NCBI GenBank assembly: GCA_045637525.1
Contig: JAZTZP010000044.1
Location: forward strand, 1 to 64,000
Length of the DNA: 64,000 nt
Direction: 5' to 3'
Source of the DNA: JAZTZP01 sp045637525
GTDB lineage: Bacteria > Bacillota > Clostridia > UBA1381
Positions 51,149-60,012 of the stretch are shown here, one piece after another. The notes beneath the pieces are model-generated. The model was given only the letters and a program-made list of their open reading frames with translations. It did not search any database and was not told the DNA's origin. The translations under genes were made by a program, and so were the position numbers. Positions within the stretch are counted from its first letter, which is position 1. Each line of letters starts with the position of its first letter.

Positions 51149-51184
51149 AGACCTGCAGCAATAATATTGTTGTAGGTCTTTGTC
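51149..51184 (+). terminator. Terminator of the decarboxylase operon
   Basis: AAGACCTGCAGCAATA (from 51149) pairs with TATTGTTGTAGGTCTT (to 51181) with G-U pairs, followed by TTTG. The T-run is short. Confidence 0.7.
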
Positions 51185-51216
51185 AAACATGAATTAAAGA
51201 AAGGATTTGAGTTTTG

Positions 51217-52020
51217 ATGTTCGGTTTTATAGGTTGCGGTAATATGGCAAAAGCGATAATCGGCGGAATAATTAATTCCGGAATTGTATCAAGCGATGAA
51301 ATTATTGTTTCTGATCCTGTTTCTGATAATATTGATTTATTAAATAAATCATATAATATCCGAGGATATTCAGATAATTTTCAAGTTGCTTCAAGAGCTG
51401 ATATTTTGTTTTTATGCGTTAAACCAAATATTTTGTTTGATGTATTGCACCAAATCAATGATTGCTTAAAGCCCGATGCTGTTATTATATCTATTGCGGC
51501 CGGCAAAAAAATAGAAGATATAGAAAATTGTCTTCAGGAAAAGCACTGTGTCGTAAGAATAATGCCGAACACTCCGGCATTGGTCGGAGAAGGTATGTCT
51601 GCTATTGCTCTTAATTCGGCAATCTCTTCGCCTGAGCATTCGGATAAGGTGTCACTTATAAAACAGGTATTTGACAGCTTCGGAAGAAGTGAAATTGTTT
51701 CGGAGTCGCTTTTAGATTCTGTAACAGCCGTAAGCGGCTCATCACCGGCTTATGTTTTTATGTTTATAGAGGCTATGGCAGACGCTGCTGTAAAAGCCGG
51801 TATGACGCGTGATAAAGCGTATATCTTTGCAGCACAGGCTGTTCTCGGCAGTTCAAAAATGGTATTAAAGACCGGAAAGCATCCCGGAGAATTAAAGGAT
51901 ATGGTATGCTCGCCATCCGGTACAACAATCGAAGCCGTTGAAGTTCTGGAAAAAGGCGGTTTCAGAGGTTTGGTTATGCAGGCTATGGACGCTTGCGTGA
52001 AAAAATCAAAGAATATTTAA
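51217..52020 (+). CDS. proC: Pyrroline-5-carboxylate reductase
   Basis: A 267-residue NAD(P)H enzyme for the last step of proline synthesis. The Rossmann motif GFIGCGNMAKAIIGG opens the protein; VRIMPNTPALVGEGMS and the C-terminal VTAVSGSSPAYVFMFIEAMADAAVKAGM and SPSGTTIEA segments are diagnostic. The ATG at 51217 is chosen; the adjacent TTG at 51214 is an alternative with equal support. Confidence 0.94.
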   Translation: MFGFIGCGNMAKAIIGGIINSGIVSSDEIIVSDPVSDNIDLLNKSYNIRGYSDNFQVASRADILFLCVKPNILFDVLHQINDCLKPDAVIISIAAGKKIEDIENCLQEKHCVVRIMPNTPALVGEGMSAIALNSAISSPEHSDKVSLIKQVFDSFGRSEIVSESLLDSVTAVSGSSPAYVFMFIEAMADAAVKAGMTRDKAYIFAAQAVLGSSKMVLKTGKHPGELKDMVCSPSGTTIEAVEVLEKGGFRGLVMQAMDACVKKSKNI

Positions 52021-52074
52021 TTAGCTTTTGAAATAAAATTATTTTGATTTCAGTTAACAAAGAGGTGTAATTTT

Positions 52075-52926
52075 ATGGGATATAAAATTGTAAATAAAAA
52101 AATCCTCAATCCGCAGATTTTTTTAATGGATGTTGAGGCGCCGTTGGTTGCTCGCAGGGCAGAACCCGGTCAATTTATAATTCTCAGAATAGATGAGTAT
52201 GGGGAGCGTGTACCTTTTACCGTAGCAAATTTTGATCGTGAAAAAGGTATTATAACCATAATAGTTCAGATTGTCGGTAAAACAACTAAGGATTTGTCTG
52301 CTCTTGAGGCCGGTGATGAATTACTGGATTTTGCCGGTCCGCTCGGACAGCCCACTCCGCTTGACGGAAAGAAAAAGGTTGCTGTTATCGGTGGCGGTCT
52401 CGGTACTGCCATAGCATATCCTCAGGCTAAAAAGCTTAAGGAGCTTGGTGCTGTGGTTCATGCAATCACAGGCTTCAGGGATAAGAGCATGATAATACTT
52501 GAAGATGAAATGCATGAAGTATCTGATGAGCTTATAATTACAACTGATGATGGTTCTAACGGAACAAAGGGATTTGTTACAGACAGACTTAAAGAACTAC
52601 TTGAAGCCGGCAACAGTTATGATGAAGTTATTGCAATCGGACCTTTAGTAATGATGCGTGCGGTTTGTAATTTAACAAAAGAATATAATATTCCTACAAC
52701 CGTAAGCATGAATCCCGTAATGATAGACGGAACCGGTATGTGTGGCGGATGTCGTATAATTGTAGGTGGAGAGACTAAGTTTGCATGCGTTGACGGACCG
52801 GATTTTGACGGTCATAAAATAGATTGGGATTCAGCTTTAAACAGGCAACAAATGTTTAAAGAAAAAGAAAATGAGTCGTGCAAAAACGGTCATTGCAGAA
52901 TAGGAAGGAGCAACAGCTGTGCCTAA
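52075..52926 (+). CDS. nfnA: NfnA-type ferredoxin-NADP reductase subunit
   Basis: A 283-residue FAD/NAD(H) protein of the PyrK/SudB family. The N-terminal FAD barrel has VPFTVANFD, the NAD domain has VIGGGLGTAIAYPQAKKL, and the [2Fe-2S] region is GTGMCGGCRIIVGGETKFAC. With the next gene it forms NfnAB, which couples NADH and reduced ferredoxin oxidation to NADP+ reduction by electron bifurcation or confurcation. Without the bifurcation context such pairs have been annotated as glutamate synthase small subunits. The two genes overlap by eight bases. Confidence 0.87.
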   Translation: MGYKIVNKKILNPQIFLMDVEAPLVARRAEPGQFIILRIDEYGERVPFTVANFDREKGIITIIVQIVGKTTKDLSALEAGDELLDFAGPLGQPTPLDGKKKVAVIGGGLGTAIAYPQAKKLKELGAVVHAITGFRDKSMIILEDEMHEVSDELIITTDDGSNGTKGFVTDRLKELLEAGNSYDEVIAIGPLVMMRAVCNLTKEYNIPTTVSMNPVMIDGTGMCGGCRIIVGGETKFACVDGPDFDGHKIDWDSALNRQQMFKEKENESCKNGHCRIGRSNSCA

Positions 52927-54310
52927 TATGGATTTAAAGAAAACGCCCATGCCGGAACAATGCCCAAATGAGCGAAATAAAAACTTTCTTGAGGTATCAA
53001 CCGGGTATACGGAAGAAATGGCAATTAATGAAGCTAAAAGATGTCTCAATTGTAAAAACCGTCCTTGCATGCAGGGATGCCCTGTGAGCGTAAAAATTCC
53101 TGAGTTTATAGAGTATGTAGCCCGTGGAAAATTTGAAGATGCATATCAAAAAATTAAGGAAACCAATGCACTTCCTGCAATCTGCGGACGTGTATGCCCA
53201 CAGGAAAGACAATGCGAATCTAAGTGTGTGAGAGGTATAAAAGGCGAGAGTGTTGCAATAGGCAGATTAGAGAGATTTGTTGCCGATTATCATATGAAAA
53301 ACATGCAGGATAACATTCTAAAGCCTGTTTCTAACGGTAAGAAAATAGCTGTTGTAGGCTCAGGACCTTCAGGACTTACTGTTGCCGGTGATTTAGCTAA
53401 AAAAGGCTATGATGTTACCATTTATGAAGCTTTTCATACAGCAGGCGGAGTTCTTATGTATGGTATACCGGAATTCAGACTTCCTAAAGATATTGTGCAA
53501 AAAGAGATTTCAGCATTAAAGGATTTGGGAGTTAAGATATGCACTAATGTTATAATAGGTAAAACAATTCTTGTTGATGAGCTTTTTGAAGAGTTTGGTT
53601 ATGATGCAGTTTATATCGGATCGGGTGCAGGACTTCCGTCGTTCATGGGAATAGAGGGTGAAAACCTGAACGGTGTATATTCCGCTAACGAATTTCTTAC
53701 AAGAATAAACCTCATGAAAGGCTATAAATTCCCGGAATATGATACACCTGTGTATGTTGGTAAAAATGTAGCTGTACTTGGCGGCGGAAATGTTGCGATG
53801 GATGCTGCAAGAAGTGCAAAGCGCCTTGGGGCAGAAAATGTTTATATTGTTTATCGACGCGGAAAAGAGGAATTACCGGCAAGAGCCGAAGAGGTACATC
53901 ATGCTGAGGAAGAAGGTATTATTTTTAAACTTCTTGCCGCTCCGACAAAGTTTATCGGAAACGATAAAGGTTGGCTAACAGGCATGGAGGTTATAGACAT
54001 GAAGCTCGGTGAACCTGATGCAAGCGGACGCAGACGACCTGTTATAATAGAAGGATCTGAACACATATTAGATGTTGATACCGCTGTTGTTGCCATAGGT
54101 CAGACTCCTAATCCGCTTATAAAACAAACCACGAAAGGACTTGATACAAACAGTCGTGGTTGTATTATCGCTGATGCCGAAACCGGTAAAACATCAAAAA
54201 ATCGTGTATATGCAGGCGGAGATGTTGTTACAGGTGCCGCAACGGTAATTCTTGCAATGGGTGCCGGAAAGGCAGCTGCGAAGGCTATTGATGAAGATCT
54301 AAGTAAATAA
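52919..54310 (+). CDS. nfnB: NfnB-type NADPH-binding subunit (glutamate synthase small-chain family)
   Basis: A 463-residue flavoprotein. Cysteines for two [4Fe-4S] clusters lie near the N-terminus (CLNCKNRPCMQGC, and CGRVCPQERQCESKC). FAD-binding VVGSGPSGLTVAGDLAKKG, the NADPH motif VLGGGNVAMDAARSAKRLG and the closing VYAGGDVVTGAATVILAMGAGK follow. It is the partner of NfnA; no glutamate synthase large subunit is seen, which favours the Nfn role. The GTG start lies eight bases after AAGGAG. Confidence 0.88.
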   Translation: MPNMDLKKTPMPEQCPNERNKNFLEVSTGYTEEMAINEAKRCLNCKNRPCMQGCPVSVKIPEFIEYVARGKFEDAYQKIKETNALPAICGRVCPQERQCESKCVRGIKGESVAIGRLERFVADYHMKNMQDNILKPVSNGKKIAVVGSGPSGLTVAGDLAKKGYDVTIYEAFHTAGGVLMYGIPEFRLPKDIVQKEISALKDLGVKICTNVIIGKTILVDELFEEFGYDAVYIGSGAGLPSFMGIEGENLNGVYSANEFLTRINLMKGYKFPEYDTPVYVGKNVAVLGGGNVAMDAARSAKRLGAENVYIVYRRGKEELPARAEEVHHAEEEGIIFKLLAAPTKFIGNDKGWLTGMEVIDMKLGEPDASGRRRPVIIEGSEHILDVDTAVVAIGQTPNPLIKQTTKGLDTNSRGCIIADAETGKTSKNRVYAGGDVVTGAATVILAMGAGKAAAKAIDEDLSK

Positions 54311-54318
54311 TAAAATCC

Positions 54319-54345
54319 AAAGCTGCCGTTTTGGCAGCTTTTTCA
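54319..54345 (+). terminator. Terminator after nfnAB
   Basis: AAAGCTGCC (54319-54327) pairs with GGCAGCTTT (54333-54341) around GTTTT, then more T. Confidence 0.9.
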
Positions 54346-54455
54346 GTTAAGTTAATATATTAAGATTTCTAAAAAAATAGATAAGATTATAGTAGTTTTT
54401 TTGAGGATTTTATGATAATATTTTAATATAAGACTAAATTAAGGAGATTTTGAAA

Positions 54456-55616
54456 ATGAAAGTTACAGATGTAAAAACCTTCGCTGTTGACTGCTTTCGT
54501 ACAAACTGGGTGTTTGTGAAAGTGTACACAGATGAAGGAATAGACGGTGTAGGCGAAGCAACTCTTGAATACAAAGAAAAAGCCCTTATAGGTGCTGTTG
54601 AGCATATCAAAGAGTATTTGGTAGGCAAAGACCCAAGAAATATCGAGAAGCATTTTCATGACATATACAGAGACGCCTACTGGAGAGGCGGAGCTGTGCT
54701 TATGAGTGCTCTGTCTGCTGTTGAAATGGCGCTTTGGGATATTCTCGGAAAGAGCCTCAATGTGCCTGTATATCAGCTGATGGGCGGAAAAGTTCATGAT
54801 TCTGTCCGTATATATGTAAACGGTTGGTTTGCAGGTGCAAAGACACCGCAGGAATTTGGCGAAAAGGCTAAAATTGCTGTTGAACGTGGTATAACCGCAA
54901 TGAAGTGGGATCCGTTCGGAAAGAGCTATATGGATATTTCAAACAAAGATTTAAATACTGCTTTAGAATGTGTTGCACAAGTCAGAAGTGCAGTAGGCAA
55001 CGACGTTGACTTGTTAATCGAAGGCCACGGAAGATTTAACATTGCCACAGGTATAAAGATAGCTAAGGAGCTTGAGCAGTTTAAACCAATGTTCTTCGAA
55101 GAGCCGACTCCGCCGGATAATCTTGATGCCTTAAAGGCTGTTCGTGACAAGTCGCCGGTAGCGATTTCGGCAGGTGAGAGACTATATACGAGATGGGATT
55201 ATAAACGTATGTTTGATTTGGGGGCTGCTGATTATATTCAGCCTGATATTTCTCATGCCGGTGGTATTATGGAGCTTAAGAAAATTGCGGCAGAAGCAGA
55301 AAGCCGATACATACCGTTTGCGCCGCATAACCCGAGCGGACCGGTGGCAAACGCCGCTACATTGCAGCTTGCCGCAAGCTGTCCTAACTTCTGTATTCTT
55401 GAAATCATGTATTCTGATGTTGAATACAGAAAGGATATTACAAACGAAGATTTAAGCTATAAAGACGGATTTATGCAAATACCGGATAAGCCGGGGCTCG
55501 GAATTGAGCTTAATGAAGAAGAATGTGCAAAACATCCGTACAGTGTTCATACATTAAGACATTACACAGGTGCACTGACAGATATAAGACCACCTAAAAC
55601 CGCATTTTATTTCTAA
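54456..55616 (+). CDS. Acid-sugar dehydratase, enolase superfamily (galactonate dehydratase-like)
   Basis: A 386-residue mandelate racemase/muconate lactonising enzyme. Expected metal ligands are Glu in LLIEGHGRF, Glu in FFEEPTPP and Glu in SAGERL; catalytic His residues are in IEGHGRF and APHNPSGP. The DgoD-like subgroup dehydrates aldonic acids (galactonate, gluconate, arabinonate) to 2-keto-3-deoxy acids, here potentially feeding KDG kinase and KDPG aldolase at 8.8 kb. The usual first ligand in DgoD is Asp; Glu here marks a variant. The ATG at 54456 follows GGAG. A weak promoter (TTGAGG 54401, TAATAT 54424) is possible. Confidence 0.82.
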   Translation: MKVTDVKTFAVDCFRTNWVFVKVYTDEGIDGVGEATLEYKEKALIGAVEHIKEYLVGKDPRNIEKHFHDIYRDAYWRGGAVLMSALSAVEMALWDILGKSLNVPVYQLMGGKVHDSVRIYVNGWFAGAKTPQEFGEKAKIAVERGITAMKWDPFGKSYMDISNKDLNTALECVAQVRSAVGNDVDLLIEGHGRFNIATGIKIAKELEQFKPMFFEEPTPPDNLDALKAVRDKSPVAISAGERLYTRWDYKRMFDLGAADYIQPDISHAGGIMELKKIAAEAESRYIPFAPHNPSGPVANAATLQLAASCPNFCILEIMYSDVEYRKDITNEDLSYKDGFMQIPDKPGLGIELNEEECAKHPYSVHTLRHYTGALTDIRPPKTAFYF

Positions 55617-55656
55617 AAAATGAGATATAATAATTTAATAAAGGAGATGTATGATA

Positions 55657-56499
55657 ATGAAAAAATATGAAATCAGTGGACATGAGCCAAGTTTATTGCC
55701 TGATAATGGTGAATGGGAGCTTGTATGGAGCGATGAGTTTGACGGAACAGAGCTTGACAGGACAAAATGGGATTACCGTTTGCATATGATGGGAAAAAGG
55801 CATGTTACATGGGATGATGAGGGAGTTCACCTTGACGGACATTCCAATGCTGTTTTCTCAATCTATGAAAAAAACGGCGAAATCTGTTCATCACAGATTC
55901 AGACGGGATACAATTTTATGGATGCACCGCATACAGATGAAGCGCTTTTCGGCGCTGTTGACACAAATGACGGTAATGGATTGGTATGGCCGATCGGAAA
56001 ACTGAAAGAACAAAAGTTTTTGCATAAATACGGATATTATGAATGCAGATGTAAGCTTCAGAAAAAGCCGGGATGGTGGTCTGCTTTCTGGTTACAGTCA
56101 CCTATAATAGGCTCAAGTCTTGATACAGAAATTTCAGGAATTGAAAATGATATTATGGAAAGCTTTAAGCCCGGCAAAATTATCGAGCATTGTAACCATT
56201 ACCATGGATATGGAGTAGATCACAAAATGGCAAGTGCCGGTGAAGGTATGGATATATCATTGGATGAATACCATGTTTTCGGTATGCTGTGGGATGAAAA
56301 CGGATACACATTTTATGTTGACGGAGTCGAAGACGGACATATAGATTCACCTGTATCAAAAACACCTCAGTTTATACTGCTTTCAACCGAGGTTAACGGA
56401 TACCGAACAAATGAAAAAACTGCTACAAATGAGGCACGCTCTGCTGTTGGAGATACTTTCGTTGTAGATTATGTACGGGTATTTGATCTAAAAAAATAG
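55657..56499 (+). CDS. GH16-family glycosidase, cytoplasmic
   Basis: A 280-residue concanavalin-like beta-glycanase. The fold opens with WELVWSDEFDGTELDRTKW, typical of laminarinase/lichenase-like GH16, and the catalytic motif is E-N-D-I-M-E (about E163, D165, E168), the ExDxxE beta-bulge form. No signal peptide is present, which is unusual for GH16. The operon also encodes a dehydratase and an SDR enzyme, so an imported oligosaccharide is the likely target. AAGGAG precedes two ATG codons, 55651 and 55657; the second is better spaced. Confidence 0.82.
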   Translation: MKKYEISGHEPSLLPDNGEWELVWSDEFDGTELDRTKWDYRLHMMGKRHVTWDDEGVHLDGHSNAVFSIYEKNGEICSSQIQTGYNFMDAPHTDEALFGAVDTNDGNGLVWPIGKLKEQKFLHKYGYYECRCKLQKKPGWWSAFWLQSPIIGSSLDTEISGIENDIMESFKPGKIIEHCNHYHGYGVDHKMASAGEGMDISLDEYHVFGMLWDENGYTFYVDGVEDGHIDSPVSKTPQFILLSTEVNGYRTNEKTATNEARSAVGDTFVVDYVRVFDLKK

Positions 56500-56517
56500 T
56501 CTTAGGAGGAAAAATAA

Positions 56518-57300
56518 ATGAGAAAAACTGCTTTAATTACCGGAGCTTGTATAAATACAGGCGTCGCAATAGTTGAAAAGTTTGCGAGTGAAGGATATAA
56601 CGTGGTATTTACCGGAAGAAACGCTGAGAAAGTACACGCTGTTGAAAAACAATACAAGGAAAAATTTCCTGATATTGATTTTATCGGTTATCACATTGAT
56701 TCTTTAAAAAACAGCACTACTGTGGATGAAGAATCCGTAATAAAGATGTTTGAATTTCTTGATGAGCAGGGAGTTTTTGTGGAGACTCTTGTATTAAATG
56801 CCGCTGATCAGGGGCTTGGTATTGAAGTTTTTGAAAATCCTTTAACTGATTTTATGCGTGTTATAAATACAAATATGGTATGGAATTATTGTTTGTCCGA
56901 ACATGCGGCAAGACGTATGAAAGAAAACGGTGGCGGTAATATTGTTTTTGTAAATTCCAACACTGCATATCGTGCTATTCCGGACAGAATTGCATATTCT
57001 GCTTCAAAAAGCGGACAGTTAGGTATGATGCGTGCTATGGCGCTTGATTTGGGAAAATATAATATTCGTGTAAACGCTGTATTGCCGGGAATGATACGAA
57101 CTGACAGATGGGAGAAGAATCCTGATTTTTACAAAGATGTACCGTCGAGGTTTACGCCGATTGGTGACGTGGCTGTGGGTGAAGACGTTGCAGATGCTGT
57201 ATGGTATTTTGCTGCAAATGCACGAAATACTACTGGAGCCGAGCTTGTAGTTGATGGTGGAAATACAATTCAGTTATATCCAATTATAAAACAAAACTAA
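56518..57300 (+). CDS. Short-chain dehydrogenase/reductase
   Basis: A 260-residue NAD(P)-dependent oxidoreductase. The cofactor motif TGACINTGVAIVEKF is a variant of TGxxxGIG, followed by LVLNAAD (NNAG position), the Ser in FVNSNTAYR, and the catalytic YSASK. The C-terminal TGAELVVDGG is typical. In context it would oxidise or reduce a sugar or aldonate before or after the dehydratase. AGGAGG precedes the ATG. Substrate unknown. Confidence 0.87.
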   Translation: MRKTALITGACINTGVAIVEKFASEGYNVVFTGRNAEKVHAVEKQYKEKFPDIDFIGYHIDSLKNSTTVDEESVIKMFEFLDEQGVFVETLVLNAADQGLGIEVFENPLTDFMRVINTNMVWNYCLSEHAARRMKENGGGNIVFVNSNTAYRAIPDRIAYSASKSGQLGMMRAMALDLGKYNIRVNAVLPGMIRTDRWEKNPDFYKDVPSRFTPIGDVAVGEDVADAVWYFAANARNTTGAELVVDGGNTIQLYPIIKQN

Positions 57301-57312
57301 TTATATTACAAT

Positions 57313-57350
57313 ATTAATAAAAGCTTCCGGTTACGGGAGCTTTTATTAAT
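57313..57350 (+). terminator. Terminator of the dehydratase/GH16/SDR operon
   Basis: ATTAATAAAAGCTTCC (57313-57328) pairs with GGGAGCTTTTATTAAT (57335-57350) with one G-U pair; the loop is GGTTAC. Confidence 0.9.
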
Positions 57351-57445
57351 ATAAAATCTTCATATAATAGGCATTTATCCAAAATTCAGAGAATAATTTT
57401 TGTAATTTCACGCACAATATATTAAAAAGATTGGAGTGTGAAATT

Positions 57446-58387
57446 ATGTTCAGAGGTAAAATTGTAATTGTAGGCGCCGGACTTGTCGGCTCTACAACCG
57501 CATACACTATAATGCTTGGCGGACTGTTTAACGATATAGCAGTAATTGATATCAATCGTCAGAAGGCTGAAGGTGATGCGATGGATATGAATCATGGTGT
57601 TTCTTTTGTAAAACCTGTAAATGTTATATCAGGAGATTATTCTGTATGCAGGGATGCAGATATAATTGTCATAACTGCCGGAGTAAATCAAAAACCCGGA
57701 GAAACGCGTATTGATTTGTTAAAAAAGAATACGGCCGTTATTCGTGATATACTTGACAATATCGCACGCTATGCGCCTTCAGATGTTATTTTAATTACTG
57801 TAACAAATCCTGTTGATATTTTAACATATGTCACTTACAAGATGTCAGCATTGCCGAAGAATCAGGTTTTGGGTTCGGGAACTGTGCTTGACACATCGAG
57901 GCTTAAATATATGCTGAGCAGAAAAACGGGCGTCGATGCACGTAACTGTCATACGTATATAATAGGAGAACATGGCGACAGCGAAGTAGCTGCATGGAGT
58001 GTTACAAACATAGCCGGAATGACTATGGATGAATACTGCAAATCCACCGGCTCATGCAATGTTGGTGAACTTGATATTATGTACAATGAAGTTCGTAATG
58101 CCGCTTATGAAATTATCAAGAAAAAAGGTGCAACTTATTATGCTATTGCATTAGCTGTTTCTAAAATTGTGAGCTGTATAGCCGGTGAAGAAAACTCTGT
58201 GTTGACGGTATCCAGTGTTTTTGATGGGGAATATGGCATAAAAGATGTTTGTCTGAGTGTTCCGACACTTGTCAGCGGACACGGAGTAGAGAAAATCTTT
58301 GAAGTTTCTTTCTCAGAGGAAGAGTTAAGCGGTCTGCGCCATTCAGCTGATGTTATGCGTACTGCTTTAAATCAGGTATTGGATTAA
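57446..58387 (+). CDS. ldh: L-lactate dehydrogenase
   Basis: A 313-residue NAD-dependent enzyme that reduces pyruvate to L-lactate. GAGLVGSTTAY binds NAD. NQKPGETRIDL has the Gln that marks lactate rather than malate specificity and the catalytic Arg. DTSRLKY and GEHGDSEVAAW hold the substrate Arg and catalytic His. The ATG at 57446 follows GGAG. A TTG at 57431 is in frame but lacks a ribosome site. Confidence 0.92.
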   Translation: MFRGKIVIVGAGLVGSTTAYTIMLGGLFNDIAVIDINRQKAEGDAMDMNHGVSFVKPVNVISGDYSVCRDADIIVITAGVNQKPGETRIDLLKKNTAVIRDILDNIARYAPSDVILITVTNPVDILTYVTYKMSALPKNQVLGSGTVLDTSRLKYMLSRKTGVDARNCHTYIIGEHGDSEVAAWSVTNIAGMTMDEYCKSTGSCNVGELDIMYNEVRNAAYEIIKKKGATYYAIALAVSKIVSCIAGEENSVLTVSSVFDGEYGIKDVCLSVPTLVSGHGVEKIFEVSFSEEELSGLRHSADVMRTALNQVLD

Positions 58388-58402
58388 AATACAGGTAATT
58401 CC

Positions 58403-58438
58403 GGGGGTGTTGCGACAGCAACAGCCCCTTTATGTTTT
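58403..58438. terminator. Terminator between ldh and the cwlD-like gene
   Basis: GGGGGTGTTGC (58403-58413) pairs with GCAACAGCCCC (58418-58428), one mismatch, loop GACA, then TTTATGTTTT. It mainly serves ldh. Confidence 0.8.
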
Positions 58439-59098
58439 AAACTCAGTTATTGCTTCGGCTATTGCCCATGAAATTTTTGTTTGATATTCAGGACTACTGA
58501 GCTTTTCTTCTTCTTCAGGATTTGATATAAAGCCACATTCTATAAGTATAGCGCTTATCGGTGGATTTTTCATAAGAAACAGACTTTCATTCGCAGTTTT
58601 AACACTATGTGTTTCCGCTCCGGTAATTTCTGAAATACGTTGCTGAAGTTCTGATGCTAACGGTTCAGCCTCGGGATGATTTTTTGAGTAAAAAACATTA
58701 AGACCGTTTGCTTTTTTATCAGAAAAAGAGTTCATATGTATACTTACAAACAAATCAGCATTGGATTTTTCAATTATAGCTTTTCTTGTATTCATATCGC
58801 TTCTTTTCTTTTCACGTATAGTGTTGTCATCGCTGTTATACAATGAGTGATCTCCCATTCTTGTCAGTATGACATTTACGTCTTTTGCTTCAAGAATTTC
58901 TTTGGTTTTTAATACAATAGCAAGATTTATATCCTTCTCCTGCGTGCCGTTTACACCGACAGCACCTCCGTCAGGTGAGCCATGCCCGGCATCTAATATA
59001 ACGGTATAATTTTTACTGTTATTAAACACCTTTATACTGCCGAATATACCGAATGTGGCAGCTATCGTAAACAATACAGCCACAGACACAACCATCAT
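58430..59098 (-). CDS. cwlD: N-acetylmuramoyl-L-alanine amidase, CwlD-like
   Basis: A 222-residue Zn amidase (Amidase_3) with an N-terminal membrane anchor (about 3-22). ILDAGHGSPDGGA holds the first Zn His, SIHMNSF the second, and ILIECGFISNPEEE the catalytic Glu. The single-domain anchored form with no SPOR or cell-wall repeats matches CwlD, which makes muramic-delta-lactam in spore cortex. A vegetative amidase is the alternative. The ATG at 59098 follows AAGGA by six bases; GTG 59134 is an upstream in-frame option. Confidence 0.78.
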   Translation of the reverse strand: MMVVSVAVLFTIAATFGIFGSIKVFNNSKNYTVILDAGHGSPDGGAVGVNGTQEKDINLAIVLKTKEILEAKDVNVILTRMGDHSLYNSDDNTIREKKRSDMNTRKAIIEKSNADLFVSIHMNSFSDKKANGLNVFYSKNHPEAEPLASELQQRISEITGAETHSVKTANESLFLMKNPPISAILIECGFISNPEEEEKLSSPEYQTKISWAIAEAITEFKT

Positions 59099-59292
59099 CA
59101 ATTTTCCTTTTATAACAATAAACAAATAAATCACCCTGCACTTTCGATAAATATATATGCGGACTTTGCGATTTTATAACTAAAAAATGCTTATTTTAAA
59201 AATCTTTGTAACCTTGCGGGCACTTCTGAAACTGTTGTTATATGCAAATAAAACAAATTTATTGTATATCATAATTTTTTTCGGAAAAAGGC

Positions 59293-59321
59293 TGTACAAA
59301 TGTTTGAAAATGTGATATAAT
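59293..59321 (+). promoter_or_regulatory. rex promoter
   Basis: TATAAT (59316-59321) is perfect and TGTACA (59293-59298), a weak -35, lies 17 bases upstream. The 267-base divergent gap holds nothing else that I recognise, and I did not find a clear Rex operator. Confidence 0.55.
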
Positions 59322-59365
59322 GAAAGGTAAGTGTTTATGTTATACGGAAAAGGAGGAGAATTAAA

Positions 59366-60010
59366 ATGAACAACGCAGAACGAAATGTTCCGGCGGTCGT
59401 TATTCGTCGCCTTCCGAGATATTACAGATATTTGGGTGATTTATTAAAACAGGACATCCGAAGAATTTCTTCTGGTGCGTTAAGTAAGAAGATGTCTGTT
59501 ACAGCATCGCAAATACGACAGGATTTCAATTATTTCGGCGGTTTCGGTCAACAGGGCTATGGATATAATGTAGAGTACTTATATAATGAAATAGGAGACA
59601 TACTCGGGTTAAATGACGGTGACACTACTATAATTGTAGGCGTTGGTAATTTAGGTACAGCACTTGCAAATCATGATACTTTTGAAAAAAGAGGATTTCG
59701 CCTTGTAGGCTTATTTGATAACAATCCGAATGTTATCGGCACAATTGTAAATAATAAAACTGTATTATCAATTGATATGTTGGAAGATTTTTTGAAAGAT
59801 AACAGGGTAGATATTGCAATTCTTACTGTACCGAAGGCTGAAACTGAAAATATTTCTCAAATTCTTATTAACAACGGAGTTAAAGGGCTTTTGAATTTTG
59901 CATACATTGAATTAAGTGAATCGGACAACATTGCTATTGAGAATGTCCATCTTTCTGATTCATTAATGATGCTTTCATATAAAATCAAGCAGAAAGGCAT
60001 AGGGGAATAG
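59366..60010 (+). CDS. rex: Redox-sensing repressor Rex
   Basis: A 214-residue NADH/NAD+-sensing repressor. The winged helix (VIRRLPRYYRYL, then VTASQIRQDFNYFGGFG) contacts DNA and the Rossmann domain (VGVGNLGTALANH) binds NADH. Rex typically controls fermentation genes, and this window has ldh, ETF and Nfn genes that would fit its regulon. AAGGAGGAG precedes the ATG. It is two bases upstream of the P-loop/Asp23 gene, so the two are coupled. Confidence 0.95.
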   Translation: MNNAERNVPAVVIRRLPRYYRYLGDLLKQDIRRISSGALSKKMSVTASQIRQDFNYFGGFGQQGYGYNVEYLYNEIGDILGLNDGDTTIIVGVGNLGTALANHDTFEKRGFRLVGLFDNNPNVIGTIVNNKTVLSIDMLEDFLKDNRVDIAILTVPKAETENISQILINNGVKGLLNFAYIELSESDNIAIENVHLSDSLMMLSYKIKQKGIGE

Positions 60011-60012
60011 TC

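Noticed and set aside
59099..59170. SigE promoter for the cwlD-like gene
   Set aside because: CATATATAT resembles a SigE -10, but no acceptable -35 lies at the right distance.
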